Below, piece by piece: positions 52,444 through 60,398 of a stretch of DNA of 64,000 nucleotides. A program made the position numbers and the translations under genes. The stretch covers positions 4,650,001 to 4,714,000 of the forward strand of contig NZ_CP145732.1 of assembly GCF_036884845.1 (NCBI RefSeq). Direction: 5' to 3'. The first letter of the stretch is position 1. Each line of letters starts with the position of its first letter. The DNA is from Pseudomonas sp. MAG733B (GTDB taxonomy: Bacteria; Pseudomonadota; Gammaproteobacteria; Pseudomonadales; Pseudomonadaceae). Under the pieces are notes generated by a model. It was not told the DNA's origin. It saw nothing but the letters and a program-made list of their open reading frames with translations, and did not search any database.

Positions 52444-52538
52444 TCGCTGGCAAGCCAGCTCCCACAGGGATCGATGGTGGTAACAGATTTTGCGTACAAC
52501 CTCGGTTACCTGTGGGAGCGGGCTTGCCCGCGATGGCG
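52444..52538. repeat. REP/BIME-type inverted repeat pair
   Basis: TGGCAAGCCAGCTCCCACAGG and the inverted CCTGTGGGAGCGGGCTTGCC flank about 40 bases, downstream of the cupin gene and the converging DUF533 gene. Arm order (tail-to-tail) is opposite to that at 14008. Confidence 0.82.
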
Positions 52539-52573
52539 TCCTGGCAGCCGACCTTATCCTCACGGATACATAA

Positions 52574-53311
52574 TCAAACAGCCCCGCCCTTGGCCTGCTG
52601 CTCCAGATGCACCTGCAAATCCGGATCAATACCCAGCGCCGCCGCCAATTCGTCCAGATAGCTGCGCTCGGCATCCTGTTGATCGTCCACCAGCATCACG
52701 CTGGCCAGGTACATTTCGGCAGCCATGCCGGGGTCAGTTGCCGACTGCGCCACATCGGCGGGGTCCAGTGGTTTGGCGACTTCATCATCCAGCCATTGCT
52801 GCAATTGCGGGTCATCGGTGTGCTTGCCGATTTCAGTGCTGATCATGTGTTTCTCTGCCTCATCGATCCGGCCATCGGCCTTGGCCGCCGCTATCAATGC
52901 ACGCAGGATTGCATGGCTATGGTCCTCCAGTTCCGGCCCCGCCAAAAGATCAGCCGTGCGTGGGGTTTCCTGAGGCGCGGTGGCCTGACTGCGCTGCCAC
53001 GCCTGATAAGCCTGAAACGCCATCATCCCCAGAGACGCGAGCGCGGCATAGTTGGTCCCGCCGCCGGAACGCGATTGCGGCGCACCGCCCATCGGTGAAC
53101 CGCCACCGAGCAGGCCGCCAAGCAAGCCGCCCAGCCCGCCCATTCCACCGGCCCCGCCACTGCTGGCGGCGCCACCGCCATCGAGCAGGCCACCGAGCAA
53201 ACCGCCCAGGTCACCGAGACCACCTTGAGCCGACGCCCCACCGCCGCCCTGTTGCGCCATCGAGCCCTGGCCGGCCCGCAGTAATTGTTCGAGCAGATCG
53301 CTGGTGTTCAT
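52574..53311 (-). CDS. DUF533/TerB-like protein with glycine-rich N-terminus
   Basis: A 245-residue protein. The first 85 residues are glycine-rich with repeated LGGLLGGLL units, which may insert in or coat membranes. The C-terminal helical domain (HAILRALIAAAKADGRIDEAEKHMISTEIGKH) is the TerB/DjlA-like fold of DUF533. Function unknown; homologues are found next to many Proteobacterial genes without a fixed partner. The acidic C-terminal domain and low-complexity N-terminus are the notable features. Confidence 0.85.
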   Translation of the reverse strand: MNTSDLLEQLLRAGQGSMAQQGGGGASAQGGLGDLGGLLGGLLDGGGAASSGGAGGMGGLGGLLGGLLGGGSPMGGAPQSRSGGGTNYAALASLGMMAFQAYQAWQRSQATAPQETPRTADLLAGPELEDHSHAILRALIAAAKADGRIDEAEKHMISTEIGKHTDDPQLQQWLDDEVAKPLDPADVAQSATDPGMAAEMYLASVMLVDDQQDAERSYLDELAAALGIDPDLQVHLEQQAKGGAV

Positions 53312-53693
53312 GACGACGTCCTCATCGAAGGAACTGATCCGTCAGGCAACGATAGACCTCGCCGGCAATTGCGCCACCACCGTTTGGCTGATGTAAACGT
53401 GGATGGAAAGGCGCATTCTCGCCCCGGCCAACTGACATAGCTATCAATTAGCCACATAACCGACAAGCGGCAATGTGCTATCGCAAACATTCGCTATACC
53501 AAGCTAATCAGTATCAACTCAGCCAACGAACATGAGGCGCGCAAGCGTATCAGGAGTCGGCAGGATGCTACCCATTCGCTCCTTTATCGTTGGCTGCCCT
53601 TCGGCGCACCCTCAACCTGTCGAGCTTTCTTGTGCTCTGACTCAAATACCCCATATCAACCGGCAAACGGCGGTAACAACGGCGGTCGAAAAA
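53312..53693. other. intergenic region upstream of the unrecognised envelope operon
   Basis: About 380 bases without a supported gene. The downstream lipoprotein frame is open back to 53532, but the extra residues would bury the signal peptide. The A/T-richer part around 53440-53520 (GCTATCAATTAGCC, CGCTATACCAAGC) is the likely promoter zone. Confidence 0.45.
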
Positions 53694-55280
53694 ATGCCGT
53701 GGCCATTCGATGGTCCCGCGTACCGTGTAGCTCGGCGGAAAATCCTGGCCAAATTCTTATTTTGCATCTTTTCGCTCCTTTGCGCTGCAGCCGTGCTCTC
53801 AGGCTGCGCATCCTTGATAAAACCCAACCTGGGACCGGATCCCGAGGTCGCCAAGACTTACGATAAGGCGCCGACCTTGCAGAATGCGATCGCTGTCGGT
53901 ACCTCGATGCGTGAACGCTACAGCGCAAAAGTCGAAGACCAGATTGCCTGGGAACGGGGTCTCGGCATCGGACTGATCGGCGCGGCAACCATCGGTGCCG
54001 ACCTCGCCATGCGTTCGGTGGGTAAAAGCGAAATACTCGGACTGGGACTTGCTGGCGCGGCGCTTTATGCGAGCAGCAACTGGTTGTTCAGCAAGCCACA
54101 ACAACTGATCTATGCCGCAGGCGCGGGAGCCGTGCAGTGTGCACTCGATACGGTGTTGCCTTTACAGGGGCCGTACCAGCAACAAGGAGATCTGCAATCG
54201 AAAAGGGACCAGATCGCCAGAATGGTACTTGAGGTTAAACGCCTGAAGACCAACGTCGCTCCGGGCGCGCCCGGTCAACCACCCACCAGCCTGGTCCGGG
54301 CTGACGCGATGATCGCACGCGCCAATGCCGTCCTGACCGCCGCAGATCAAGCTTTGGCTGTGCTCAAGGGAGCCGCCGGAACATTGCGATCTTCATTGAG
54401 CGCAATTCAGATACAGGTGACCAATGCCTACATCACCAATGCCCCGAGCATGGAGGCGTTGGTTCGCTCCCTGGAAACTTTGATTCCGGCAGCACCGCCA
54501 AAGATCAACACAGGTTCGACAGCGGTCGCTTCAACAGTTGGGGTAATGAGATCAGCGGAAAATGAAGGGCCACTGGTTATAAAAACTGCCGAACTGGAGA
54601 ACCTGATCATTGAAGTCTCGCTGATGATTGATGCTATCAACGCAAGCCCTGCACCGAACACGTTGAAACAATGCAATGTGGATCTCAAGCAGGCCGGTCT
54701 GTCGATGAGATTGACACCTTCCGAACTGTCCATGACACCTGACAGCAAGGGCACCGTAACTGCTTCTGCGTTTGTCTCCGGCAATGTACTGCCATATAGC
54801 TCAGATTGGATTGGCGTACGGCCGCCAAGCGAGCAACTCGACCAGAAAATCGGGCCAACCCCGAGAACCATCACGGTTACGGCAAGCCCCACAGCGAAAG
54901 CCGGGACCTACCAGATACTGGTCCTCGATGAAGCGAAAGCTCAAGAAACCATTCTTCGGGTAACGATCCTGGGCGAGTCCGCTTCTTTGCCGCAAAAACA
55001 GGTGACGCCTGTCACTGCGGTCGACCAGCGAGTGAAAAATCTCCAACAGGATTTGATTGATCTGGGTTACGGCACGGTTGAAGTCAAAGGAAAGAAAGTG
55101 ACAGTGGCCGCTGACGGTCGTATGGGAAGCATCACGACTGAAGCGATGCGGCGGTTCTACATAAATAATGGAAGGGACGATGTTCAGGAAGACGCAATTC
55201 CCAAAGAAAGCAAAAAACTGTTCGACGACGTCGAGCAAATGATCAAAGACCTGAAAACGCGTAGAACGGTGGAAACATGA
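53694..55280 (+). CDS. large lipoprotein with Ig-like and peptidoglycan-binding-like domains
   Basis: A 528-residue protein. The N-terminus is basic (RVARRKILAK), then a hydrophobic stretch and lipobox LSGC (Cys38). After it come a glycine/alanine-rich hairpin that could be membrane-associated (GLGIGLIGAATIGADLAM, LGLGLAGAALYAS) and a helical coiled region (about 180-310). A beta-rich Ig-like domain follows (MRLTPSELSMTPDSKGTVTASAF...AGTYQILVLD), and a C-terminal repeat VKNLQQDLIDLGYG...ADGRMGSITTEAMRRF resembles a peptidoglycan-binding domain. ATG at 53694 is chosen for signal-peptide geometry; no strong ribosome site is seen. It overlaps the next gene by four bases. I do not recognise the whole protein. 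Confidence 0.72.
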   Translation: MPWPFDGPAYRVARRKILAKFLFCIFSLLCAAAVLSGCASLIKPNLGPDPEVAKTYDKAPTLQNAIAVGTSMRERYSAKVEDQIAWERGLGIGLIGAATIGADLAMRSVGKSEILGLGLAGAALYASSNWLFSKPQQLIYAAGAGAVQCALDTVLPLQGPYQQQGDLQSKRDQIARMVLEVKRLKTNVAPGAPGQPPTSLVRADAMIARANAVLTAADQALAVLKGAAGTLRSSLSAIQIQVTNAYITNAPSMEALVRSLETLIPAAPPKINTGSTAVASTVGVMRSAENEGPLVIKTAELENLIIEVSLMIDAINASPAPNTLKQCNVDLKQAGLSMRLTPSELSMTPDSKGTVTASAFVSGNVLPYSSDWIGVRPPSEQLDQKIGPTPRTITVTASPTAKAGTYQILVLDEAKAQETILRVTILGESASLPQKQVTPVTAVDQRVKNLQQDLIDLGYGTVEVKGKKVTVAADGRMGSITTEAMRRFYINNGRDDVQEDAIPKESKKLFDDVEQMIKDLKTRRTVET

Positions 55281-56578
55281 AAGCCCCCAGTTACGTGATA
55301 CGCACATTTTTTGTGCTGCTCGCCGCTGCCGCACCGGCAGCAATACTGTTGTGCTACAGAGACTCCAGCGCGATGGCTGGATTCGACTGGCCGCGTTTGG
55401 TTGCCTGGATCACTTGCCTGGTCGCAATGCTCGTCTTGTTCATATTGGCCGGGCTGAAGATCCGAGGCCGAGTGCTAGGTGTACTGGTCGACGAACGCAA
55501 TCGTTATTCGTTATCCCGCCTGCAGATCTCGCTATGGACGGTACTGGTGCTGGCAACCGTGTACGTGGCGTACCTTGCCAACATTGTCCGAGGGCCCGCC
55601 GACGATGCCCTGGACATTGATCTCGATTACAACTTGATTGCCTTGATGGGTTTCAGTCTTGCGAGTTTCGTGGCTGCACCGATGGCATTGAGCCGCAAAG
55701 CCGAAAAGCCCGGAGGTGAACAGGATCTCGCAACGAATGGCCAGCAATTGCTGGACGCTCAGAACCTTTCAACGCTGCCGTCAGCGACAGGTCAGGTACT
55801 GGTAAAAAACAACCCGAAAGATGCACGGCTTGCAGACCTGATCCGGGGTGAAGACGTCGCCAACGCAATGGTCGTTGATCTGCCTCGCTTGCAAATGCTG
55901 TTGATCACTGCCGTTATTGTCTTCGTGTATGGCGTCACGGTCGGACATAGCTTTGGAACCAGTACCTGGCTGCTGGACCATTTGCCAAAGCTGAACCAAA
56001 CGTTGCTGCTACTGGCGCTGATCAGCCACAGCGGCTATGTCGTCGGAAAGTTGATCCCTACCAGCGCGACATCAACGTCCGTGTTGCCACAACAAACCGC
56101 TCGTGCGCTGACGGCAAGTCAGCGAGCAGCTTCACTGGCGGGTGACTTACAGGCACGACTCAATGCTTGCGCACCGGGTGATCCGCTGTACGACTGGCTT
56201 CGTCGAAGTCTTGCACTTACCCAAGTCACCTCTGCCGAAGCATCGGCGCTGATCGGCCAATTGGACGCACCTGACTTCAATCTCGATGCGATTTCCAGAG
56301 TCGAGGGTCGCATCGATGCGCTGCAAGCAAGCCTGAGCTCACTGCCCACCGGACCAGCAGCTCGCCAAATGCTCGATGCGCCCTCTGAAGAGACCGTGCG
56401 CAAAGTTCAGCAACGCCTGTACAACGTGGGTCATAACGAGGTGACGGTAAACGGCATTGCCGATGCGCCGACCGAACAGGCCATCCGTGCCGAACTCGTG
56501 AAGCAAGGTATCGCCCGCACAGATCTGCATCCACGCCCCTATCGTTATTTTGAAGAACTCGCCCACCTCATCAAATAA
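55277..56578 (+). CDS. polytopic membrane protein with C-terminal peptidoglycan-binding-like repeat
   Basis: A 433-residue protein with about six hydrophobic helices: two near the N-terminus, two around residues 85-140 flanking a short loop, and two around 205-256. The segment LVDERNRYSLSRLQISLWTVLVLATVYVAYL looks family-defining. The C-terminal soluble part ends with VRKVQQRLYNVGHNEVTVNGIADAPTEQAIRAEL, the same kind of repeat as in the preceding lipoprotein. Its ATG overlaps that gene's stop, and the next gene starts 16 bases after its own stop. This suggests an inner-membrane partner of the lipoprotein. Function unknown. Confidence 0.75.
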   Translation: MKAPSYVIRTFFVLLAAAAPAAILLCYRDSSAMAGFDWPRLVAWITCLVAMLVLFILAGLKIRGRVLGVLVDERNRYSLSRLQISLWTVLVLATVYVAYLANIVRGPADDALDIDLDYNLIALMGFSLASFVAAPMALSRKAEKPGGEQDLATNGQQLLDAQNLSTLPSATGQVLVKNNPKDARLADLIRGEDVANAMVVDLPRLQMLLITAVIVFVYGVTVGHSFGTSTWLLDHLPKLNQTLLLLALISHSGYVVGKLIPTSATSTSVLPQQTARALTASQRAASLAGDLQARLNACAPGDPLYDWLRRSLALTQVTSAEASALIGQLDAPDFNLDAISRVEGRIDALQASLSSLPTGPAARQMLDAPSEETVRKVQQRLYNVGHNEVTVNGIADAPTEQAIRAELVKQGIARTDLHPRPYRYFEELAHLIK

Positions 56579-56593
56579 ATCCCGGAGTTCGCC

Positions 56594-57613
56594 ATGAGCC
56601 TGATGCTGCGGATCCACCAGGACCTTTACAAGGATGCGTTCGACTTCCTGTCCAGGGACCTGCCAACCATCAATCAACAAGCACCCAATGTCTGGGAGGC
56701 TTTCCTACAAAATTCGGGGCTCAAATCCGATGAGGCAGTGCAAGCCGTTACGATGAATGGGTTGGCACCGCTGATCTTCGTCGCCAACCTTGGACCGGCG
56801 GTGTTTGGCCAGTTTGATCCACAAATACCAGGTCGTATCGAAATCAGCAGCGAGGTGCTGGATCAGTTTGCGCGCAGCCCGTCAGATACGCTCGCACAGC
56901 AATTCTTGAGGGCAAAGGTGCTGCACGAACTCTGCCACTGGGCCTGCTTCAAAAAACAAATACCGGACAATGACCAATCTGGCGAATCCTTCGAACAAGC
57001 CGCGTTCGGCCGAGAACTGGTGCCCGACTGGACCATCGGCATTGCGGCCACCCACTCGGTGTTCAGCGACCCGCAAGAACGTGCTGACCTGCTGGTGTCG
57101 CTTCTCACGAAACGTACCTTTGCTCCGGGTAGAATCGAGGATCCTGACCACACAGTTTTCGGTGGGGCCAATGTCGCAGAAGCCATGGCGCGCGGTTTCA
57201 GGAACAACAATCCCGGCAACATCCGTGTCAGCCTGACGTCTATCTGGCGCGGCTTGGCAGACCCTGTCGACATGAAAGACTTTCAGCTTCGCGAGAAGAG
57301 TTTCTGCGTATTCCTTGAGCCCGAATGGGGGCTGCGAGCATTGGCGATCCTGCTGCGCAAATACAAGACCAAGTACGGGCTGGATACGCCGCGCAAAATT
57401 ATTTCGCGTTGGGCACCCGCCAGCGACAACAATGATGTAGCCAGTTACGCTCAACAGTTCGCTAAAGCACTGGGTATTGGACCGGATGATTTCGTTGATG
57501 CAAACAGAGACGCTGATCTGGTCAAAATGATGCGCGCCATTGCTCGACACGAAAACGGTGATGCGCCACCGTATAGCGCTATGCAGTATCAAACGGCGCT
57601 CATACTTGTCTGA
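56594..57613 (+). CDS. HELCH metallopeptidase-like domain fused to NNPGNIR phage-virion-like domain
   Basis: A 339-residue protein without signal peptide or membrane helix. The N-terminal half contains a zincin-type motif HELCHW (His111, Glu112, His115) and a downstream GESFEQAAFGREL that could supply the third zinc ligand. The C-terminal half (about 198-330) has GFRNNNPGNIRVS, then IWRG, EPEWGLRALAILLRKY, IISRWAPASDNND and SYAQQFAKALG, the pattern seen in virion-associated proteins of many phages and thought to handle peptidoglycan. GGAG precedes the ATG. As the third gene of a tight operon with two peptidoglycan-binding-like envelope proteins, it may be an exported or lysis-linked effector. 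That is inference; I know of no described family with this fusion. Confidence 0.7.
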   Translation: MSLMLRIHQDLYKDAFDFLSRDLPTINQQAPNVWEAFLQNSGLKSDEAVQAVTMNGLAPLIFVANLGPAVFGQFDPQIPGRIEISSEVLDQFARSPSDTLAQQFLRAKVLHELCHWACFKKQIPDNDQSGESFEQAAFGRELVPDWTIGIAATHSVFSDPQERADLLVSLLTKRTFAPGRIEDPDHTVFGGANVAEAMARGFRNNNPGNIRVSLTSIWRGLADPVDMKDFQLREKSFCVFLEPEWGLRALAILLRKYKTKYGLDTPRKIISRWAPASDNNDVASYAQQFAKALGIGPDDFVDANRDADLVKMMRAIARHENGDAPPYSAMQYQTALILV

Positions 57614-57847
57614 CGAGGTGCGCAAGGCCGACAGCCCTGTTCCAATGAGCATGGCTGAACAAAAGAGGATGTCAGAAACAACGCGCCCCCGGATTTATCC
57701 AGATTTTTCTTACGGCCCAGCTAAGATTCATAGGTGGTGAACCTTATTCCCGGATACCCGGTCGATACCTGCAACCCGAACCGGTTTGCCGCCGCCCGCC
57801 AGATGAGGGCGATGACTGGCTTGCTTCACTTTCTGGAGAACGCCCCC

Positions 57848-58570
57848 GTGATTTCAACTCTACACATTGCCAGGCTCAAAGCATGGGGTGCCCATGGTTT
57901 TACCGCGACCGGCGTGGTCACCGCCTTCCTCGCCACCCTCGCCCTGCTCGATAACCAGCCGACCAGTTGCCTGCTGTGGCTGGGCGTGGCCCTGATCGTC
58001 GACGGGCTGGACGGCGCATTGGCGCGCAAGGTCAATGTGCAGTCGGTGCTGCCGAGTTTCGACGGCTCGATTCTCGATCTGGTGATCGATTACCTGACGT
58101 ATGTATTCATTCCGGCGCTGTTCATCTATCGCTATATCCCGTTGCCGGACTACACGCTGCTGCTGACGGTGTCGCTGATTCTGGTGTCGTCGCTGTTCTG
58201 CTTCTGCAACGTCAACATGAAAAGCAAAGACAACTACTTCCAGGGCTTTCCTGCCGCGTGGAACGTGGTTGCGCTGTGCCTGTACATCATTGCGCCGTCG
58301 CCGTGGATCACTTTTCTCACCGTGATCGGCCTGGCCCTGCTGACGCTGACCCGGATGAAATTCCTGCACCCGTTCCGCGTGCGGCGCTTCATGCCGATCA
58401 ACATTGCCGTGACCGCCATCTGGCTGCTGTGCAGTCTGTCGCTGGTGATCAATCATCCAGTGATCAACCCGCTGGTGATGGGCCTGTGGCTGCTGATGTC
58501 GGCTTACTTTCTGGGGATCTGCTTCTGGCGCACGGCGCTGGAGTGGTTCGACGGATCGCGGGTGAAATAA
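57848..58570 (+). CDS. pcs: phosphatidylcholine synthase
   Basis: A 240-residue inner-membrane CDP-alcohol phosphatidyltransferase. The catalytic motif DG-x2-AR-x12-G-x3-D-x3-D is complete (Asp55, Gly56, Ala59, Arg60, Gly73, Asp77, Asp81). KFLHPFRVRRFMPINI near the C-terminal third is typical of Pcs, which makes phosphatidylcholine directly from CDP-diacylglycerol and choline. I choose the GTG at 57848, which follows GGAG and gives the expected N-terminus (MISTLHIARLKAWG); an ATG at 57803 is the alternative. It uses choline, which needs import, so the BCCT carrier at 14152 is one conceivable supplier but is far away. Confidence 0.9.
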   Translation: MISTLHIARLKAWGAHGFTATGVVTAFLATLALLDNQPTSCLLWLGVALIVDGLDGALARKVNVQSVLPSFDGSILDLVIDYLTYVFIPALFIYRYIPLPDYTLLLTVSLILVSSLFCFCNVNMKSKDNYFQGFPAAWNVVALCLYIIAPSPWITFLTVIGLALLTLTRMKFLHPFRVRRFMPINIAVTAIWLLCSLSLVINHPVINPLVMGLWLLMSAYFLGICFWRTALEWFDGSRVK

Positions 58571-58574
58571 CGCC

Positions 58575-58961
58575 ATGCCTGTCCATATCGTGCGCCTCGG
58601 CTCACCGCGCCTGCCCGGCGAAGGTTTGCGCCTGGGCACCGTGCGTCGCCCACCTCGTGGCGTACCGAAAGCCGAGTTCGCCAGTCGGGATTTCTACGAT
58701 GTGTGGCAACCGCTGCTGTCCCCGAGCCAGGAGTTGGTGCACGAAGCCCAACACGCTGAAGACGAAAAAGCCTGGAACGCGTTCAAGCGCAAGTTCAAGG
58801 CCGAAATGAACCAACCCGCCGCCAGTCAGTTGCTCGATCTGCTGGCCGCCCTCTCGCATGACACTTCGTTGGCTGTTGGCTGTTACTGCGAAGAAGAAGC
58901 GCATTGTCATCGCTCGGTGTTGCGTGAATTGCTGGCGGCGCGGGGTGCGAAAGTTACCTGA
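58575..58961 (+). CDS. DUF488 family protein
   Basis: A 128-residue protein with the DUF488 signature: IVRLGSPRLPGEGLRLGTVRRPPRGV at the start and the cysteine/histidine motif GCYCEEEAHCHRSVLRELL near residue 103. It begins four bases after the pcs stop, so it is co-transcribed, but no functional tie is known. The family has no firm biochemical role. Confidence 0.88.
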   Translation: MPVHIVRLGSPRLPGEGLRLGTVRRPPRGVPKAEFASRDFYDVWQPLLSPSQELVHEAQHAEDEKAWNAFKRKFKAEMNQPAASQLLDLLAALSHDTSLAVGCYCEEEAHCHRSVLRELLAARGAKVT

Positions 58962-58982
58962 TCACCAACAAACACCATAAAT

Positions 58983-59075
58983 CCTGCGGGAGCGGGCTTG
59001 CCCGCGATAGCGATCATCCAGACAAAGATAAAGTGGCTGGCAGACCGTCATCGCGGGCAAGCCCGCTCCCACAGG
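58983..59075. repeat. REP/BIME-type inverted repeat pair
   Basis: CCTGCGGGAGCGGGCTTGCC and the inverted GGGCAAGCCCGCTCCCACAGG flank about 50 bases between converging genes. Confidence 0.85.
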
Positions 59076-59088
59076 GATCTATGTCGAT

Positions 59089-59901
59089 TCAACGCCGTGT
59101 GATCACCACCTCCAGATACTCACTCGGCACCACCAGCGACTTGTCGCCCGCCCGGTTCGAACGGTTGATCAGATCAGCCAGGTCATTTTCCAGGGCCAGG
59201 GCGCTTTCCGGTGGCAGCGCCCCGAATGCCTTGTGCACCGGGCCGTACCAGGTGCGGAAGGTGTCAATGAAATGCGCTGTGGAGCGATACCGGAAATTGA
59301 AGGTCTTGCGCGTTACCTGAACCAGGAAGTTTCGCTCATCGAACTGCATGTGCAACCAGGCTTCGGTGCCCCACTGCGAGGGCGGTTGCGCGCCGGGTGG
59401 TGGTGGCATGTGCCGGCCGAGGGTCTTGAACATCTGGCCGACGAAACCTTCCGGTGTCCAGTTGGCCAGGCCGATCCGGCCGCCCGGCCGACAGACCCGC
59501 GCCAGCTCCGCTGCAGCCTTGGGCTGGTCCGGGGTGAACATTACGCCGAAAGTCGAAAGCACGGCGTCGAAACTGGCATCGTCAAAAGGCAGCGCTTCGG
59601 CATCGGCCACTTGAAAAGTCACGTTGAGGCGCTCTGCCCTCGCCCGGTCTTCGCCGCGTTCGAGCAGTGCGGCCACATAGTCGGTCGAGGTCACCAGGCA
59701 ACCCCGGCGGGCAGCGGCCAGTGTGGCATTGCCGTTGCCGGCGGCGACGTCCAGCACTTGCTCATCGCACAGCAGGTCGCAGGCTTCGGCCAGTTGCTCG
59801 CCGACAATCTGCAAGGTCGTGCCGATCACGGCATAGTCGCCACTGGCCCAAGCGGCCATCTGACGGTTTTTCAAGGCAGTAAGATCAATGGGTGTACTCA
59901 T
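59089..59901 (-). CDS. class I SAM-dependent methyltransferase
   Basis: A 270-residue methyltransferase with motif I VLDVAAGNGNATLAAARRG, post-I TSTDYV and motif III-like DAVLSTFGVMFTPDQPKAAAELARVCRPGGRIGLANWTPEG, as in UbiE/COQ5-type enzymes that modify small molecules. The substrate is unknown. It is followed upstream on the same strand by the DUF4242 gene. Confidence 0.88.
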   Translation of the reverse strand: MSTPIDLTALKNRQMAAWASGDYAVIGTTLQIVGEQLAEACDLLCDEQVLDVAAGNGNATLAAARRGCLVTSTDYVAALLERGEDRARAERLNVTFQVADAEALPFDDASFDAVLSTFGVMFTPDQPKAAAELARVCRPGGRIGLANWTPEGFVGQMFKTLGRHMPPPPGAQPPSQWGTEAWLHMQFDERNFLVQVTRKTFNFRYRSTAHFIDTFRTWYGPVHKAFGALPPESALALENDLADLINRSNRAGDKSLVVPSEYLEVVITRR

Positions 59902-59947
59902 GGAGACGATCTCTGGGTTGAAACACGGATCAGTTACCGGCGCACAC

Positions 59948-60217
59948 TTACTCCGCCGTGGTGGGATCGATGATGTTCATGACCTGGGAGACACGATTGG
60001 CCGGGAAACCACTCAGCCGGGCATGTTCCTGGATCTGTTCTTCGCTTGGCGCGATGTACACGCAGTAGAGCTTGTCACCGGTGACATAACTCTGCAGCCA
60101 CTGCACTTCCGGCAAATCGCGCAACGTCCTGCAGGACTTTTGCGAAGCGGCTTTCAAATCCCTTTCTGACAGTGTTCCAGCACCTGGAATCTCGCGTTCT
60201 ATGACGAACTTAGGCAT
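59948..60217 (-). CDS. DUF4242 small protein
   Basis: An 89-residue ferredoxin-like protein (MPKFVIEREIPGAGTLSERDLKAASQKSC...VQWLQSYVTGDKLYCVYIAPSEEQIQEHARLSGFP), matching the DUF4242/SCO4226-like family, one member of which binds nickel. It is 46 bases upstream of the methyltransferase gene and divergent from the AraC regulator. Confidence 0.85.
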   Translation of the reverse strand: MPKFVIEREIPGAGTLSERDLKAASQKSCRTLRDLPEVQWLQSYVTGDKLYCVYIAPSEEQIQEHARLSGFPANRVSQVMNIIDPTTAE

Positions 60218-60398
60218 GGCAACCTCTCATTCTTGTTATTGATGACAGGGTCGGCAGACCCTGTGCGTCAACTATCGCGCCGCGAGACGGCGGCGTCCTG
60301 CCCGATCGTCGGCCAGCACTGTCCGATCGTCCGGCGGTTTCACGCATTGCTGCAACAGGCTCACAATCGAGAACATCCGTCCGCACGGGAAAACCACC

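Noticed and set aside
56594..57613. Prophage remnant because of the NNPGNIR domain
   Set aside because: No integrase, capsid, tail or holin genes flank it, and its partners are envelope proteins in a tight operon; it looks like a domesticated or convergent domain rather than a prophage.
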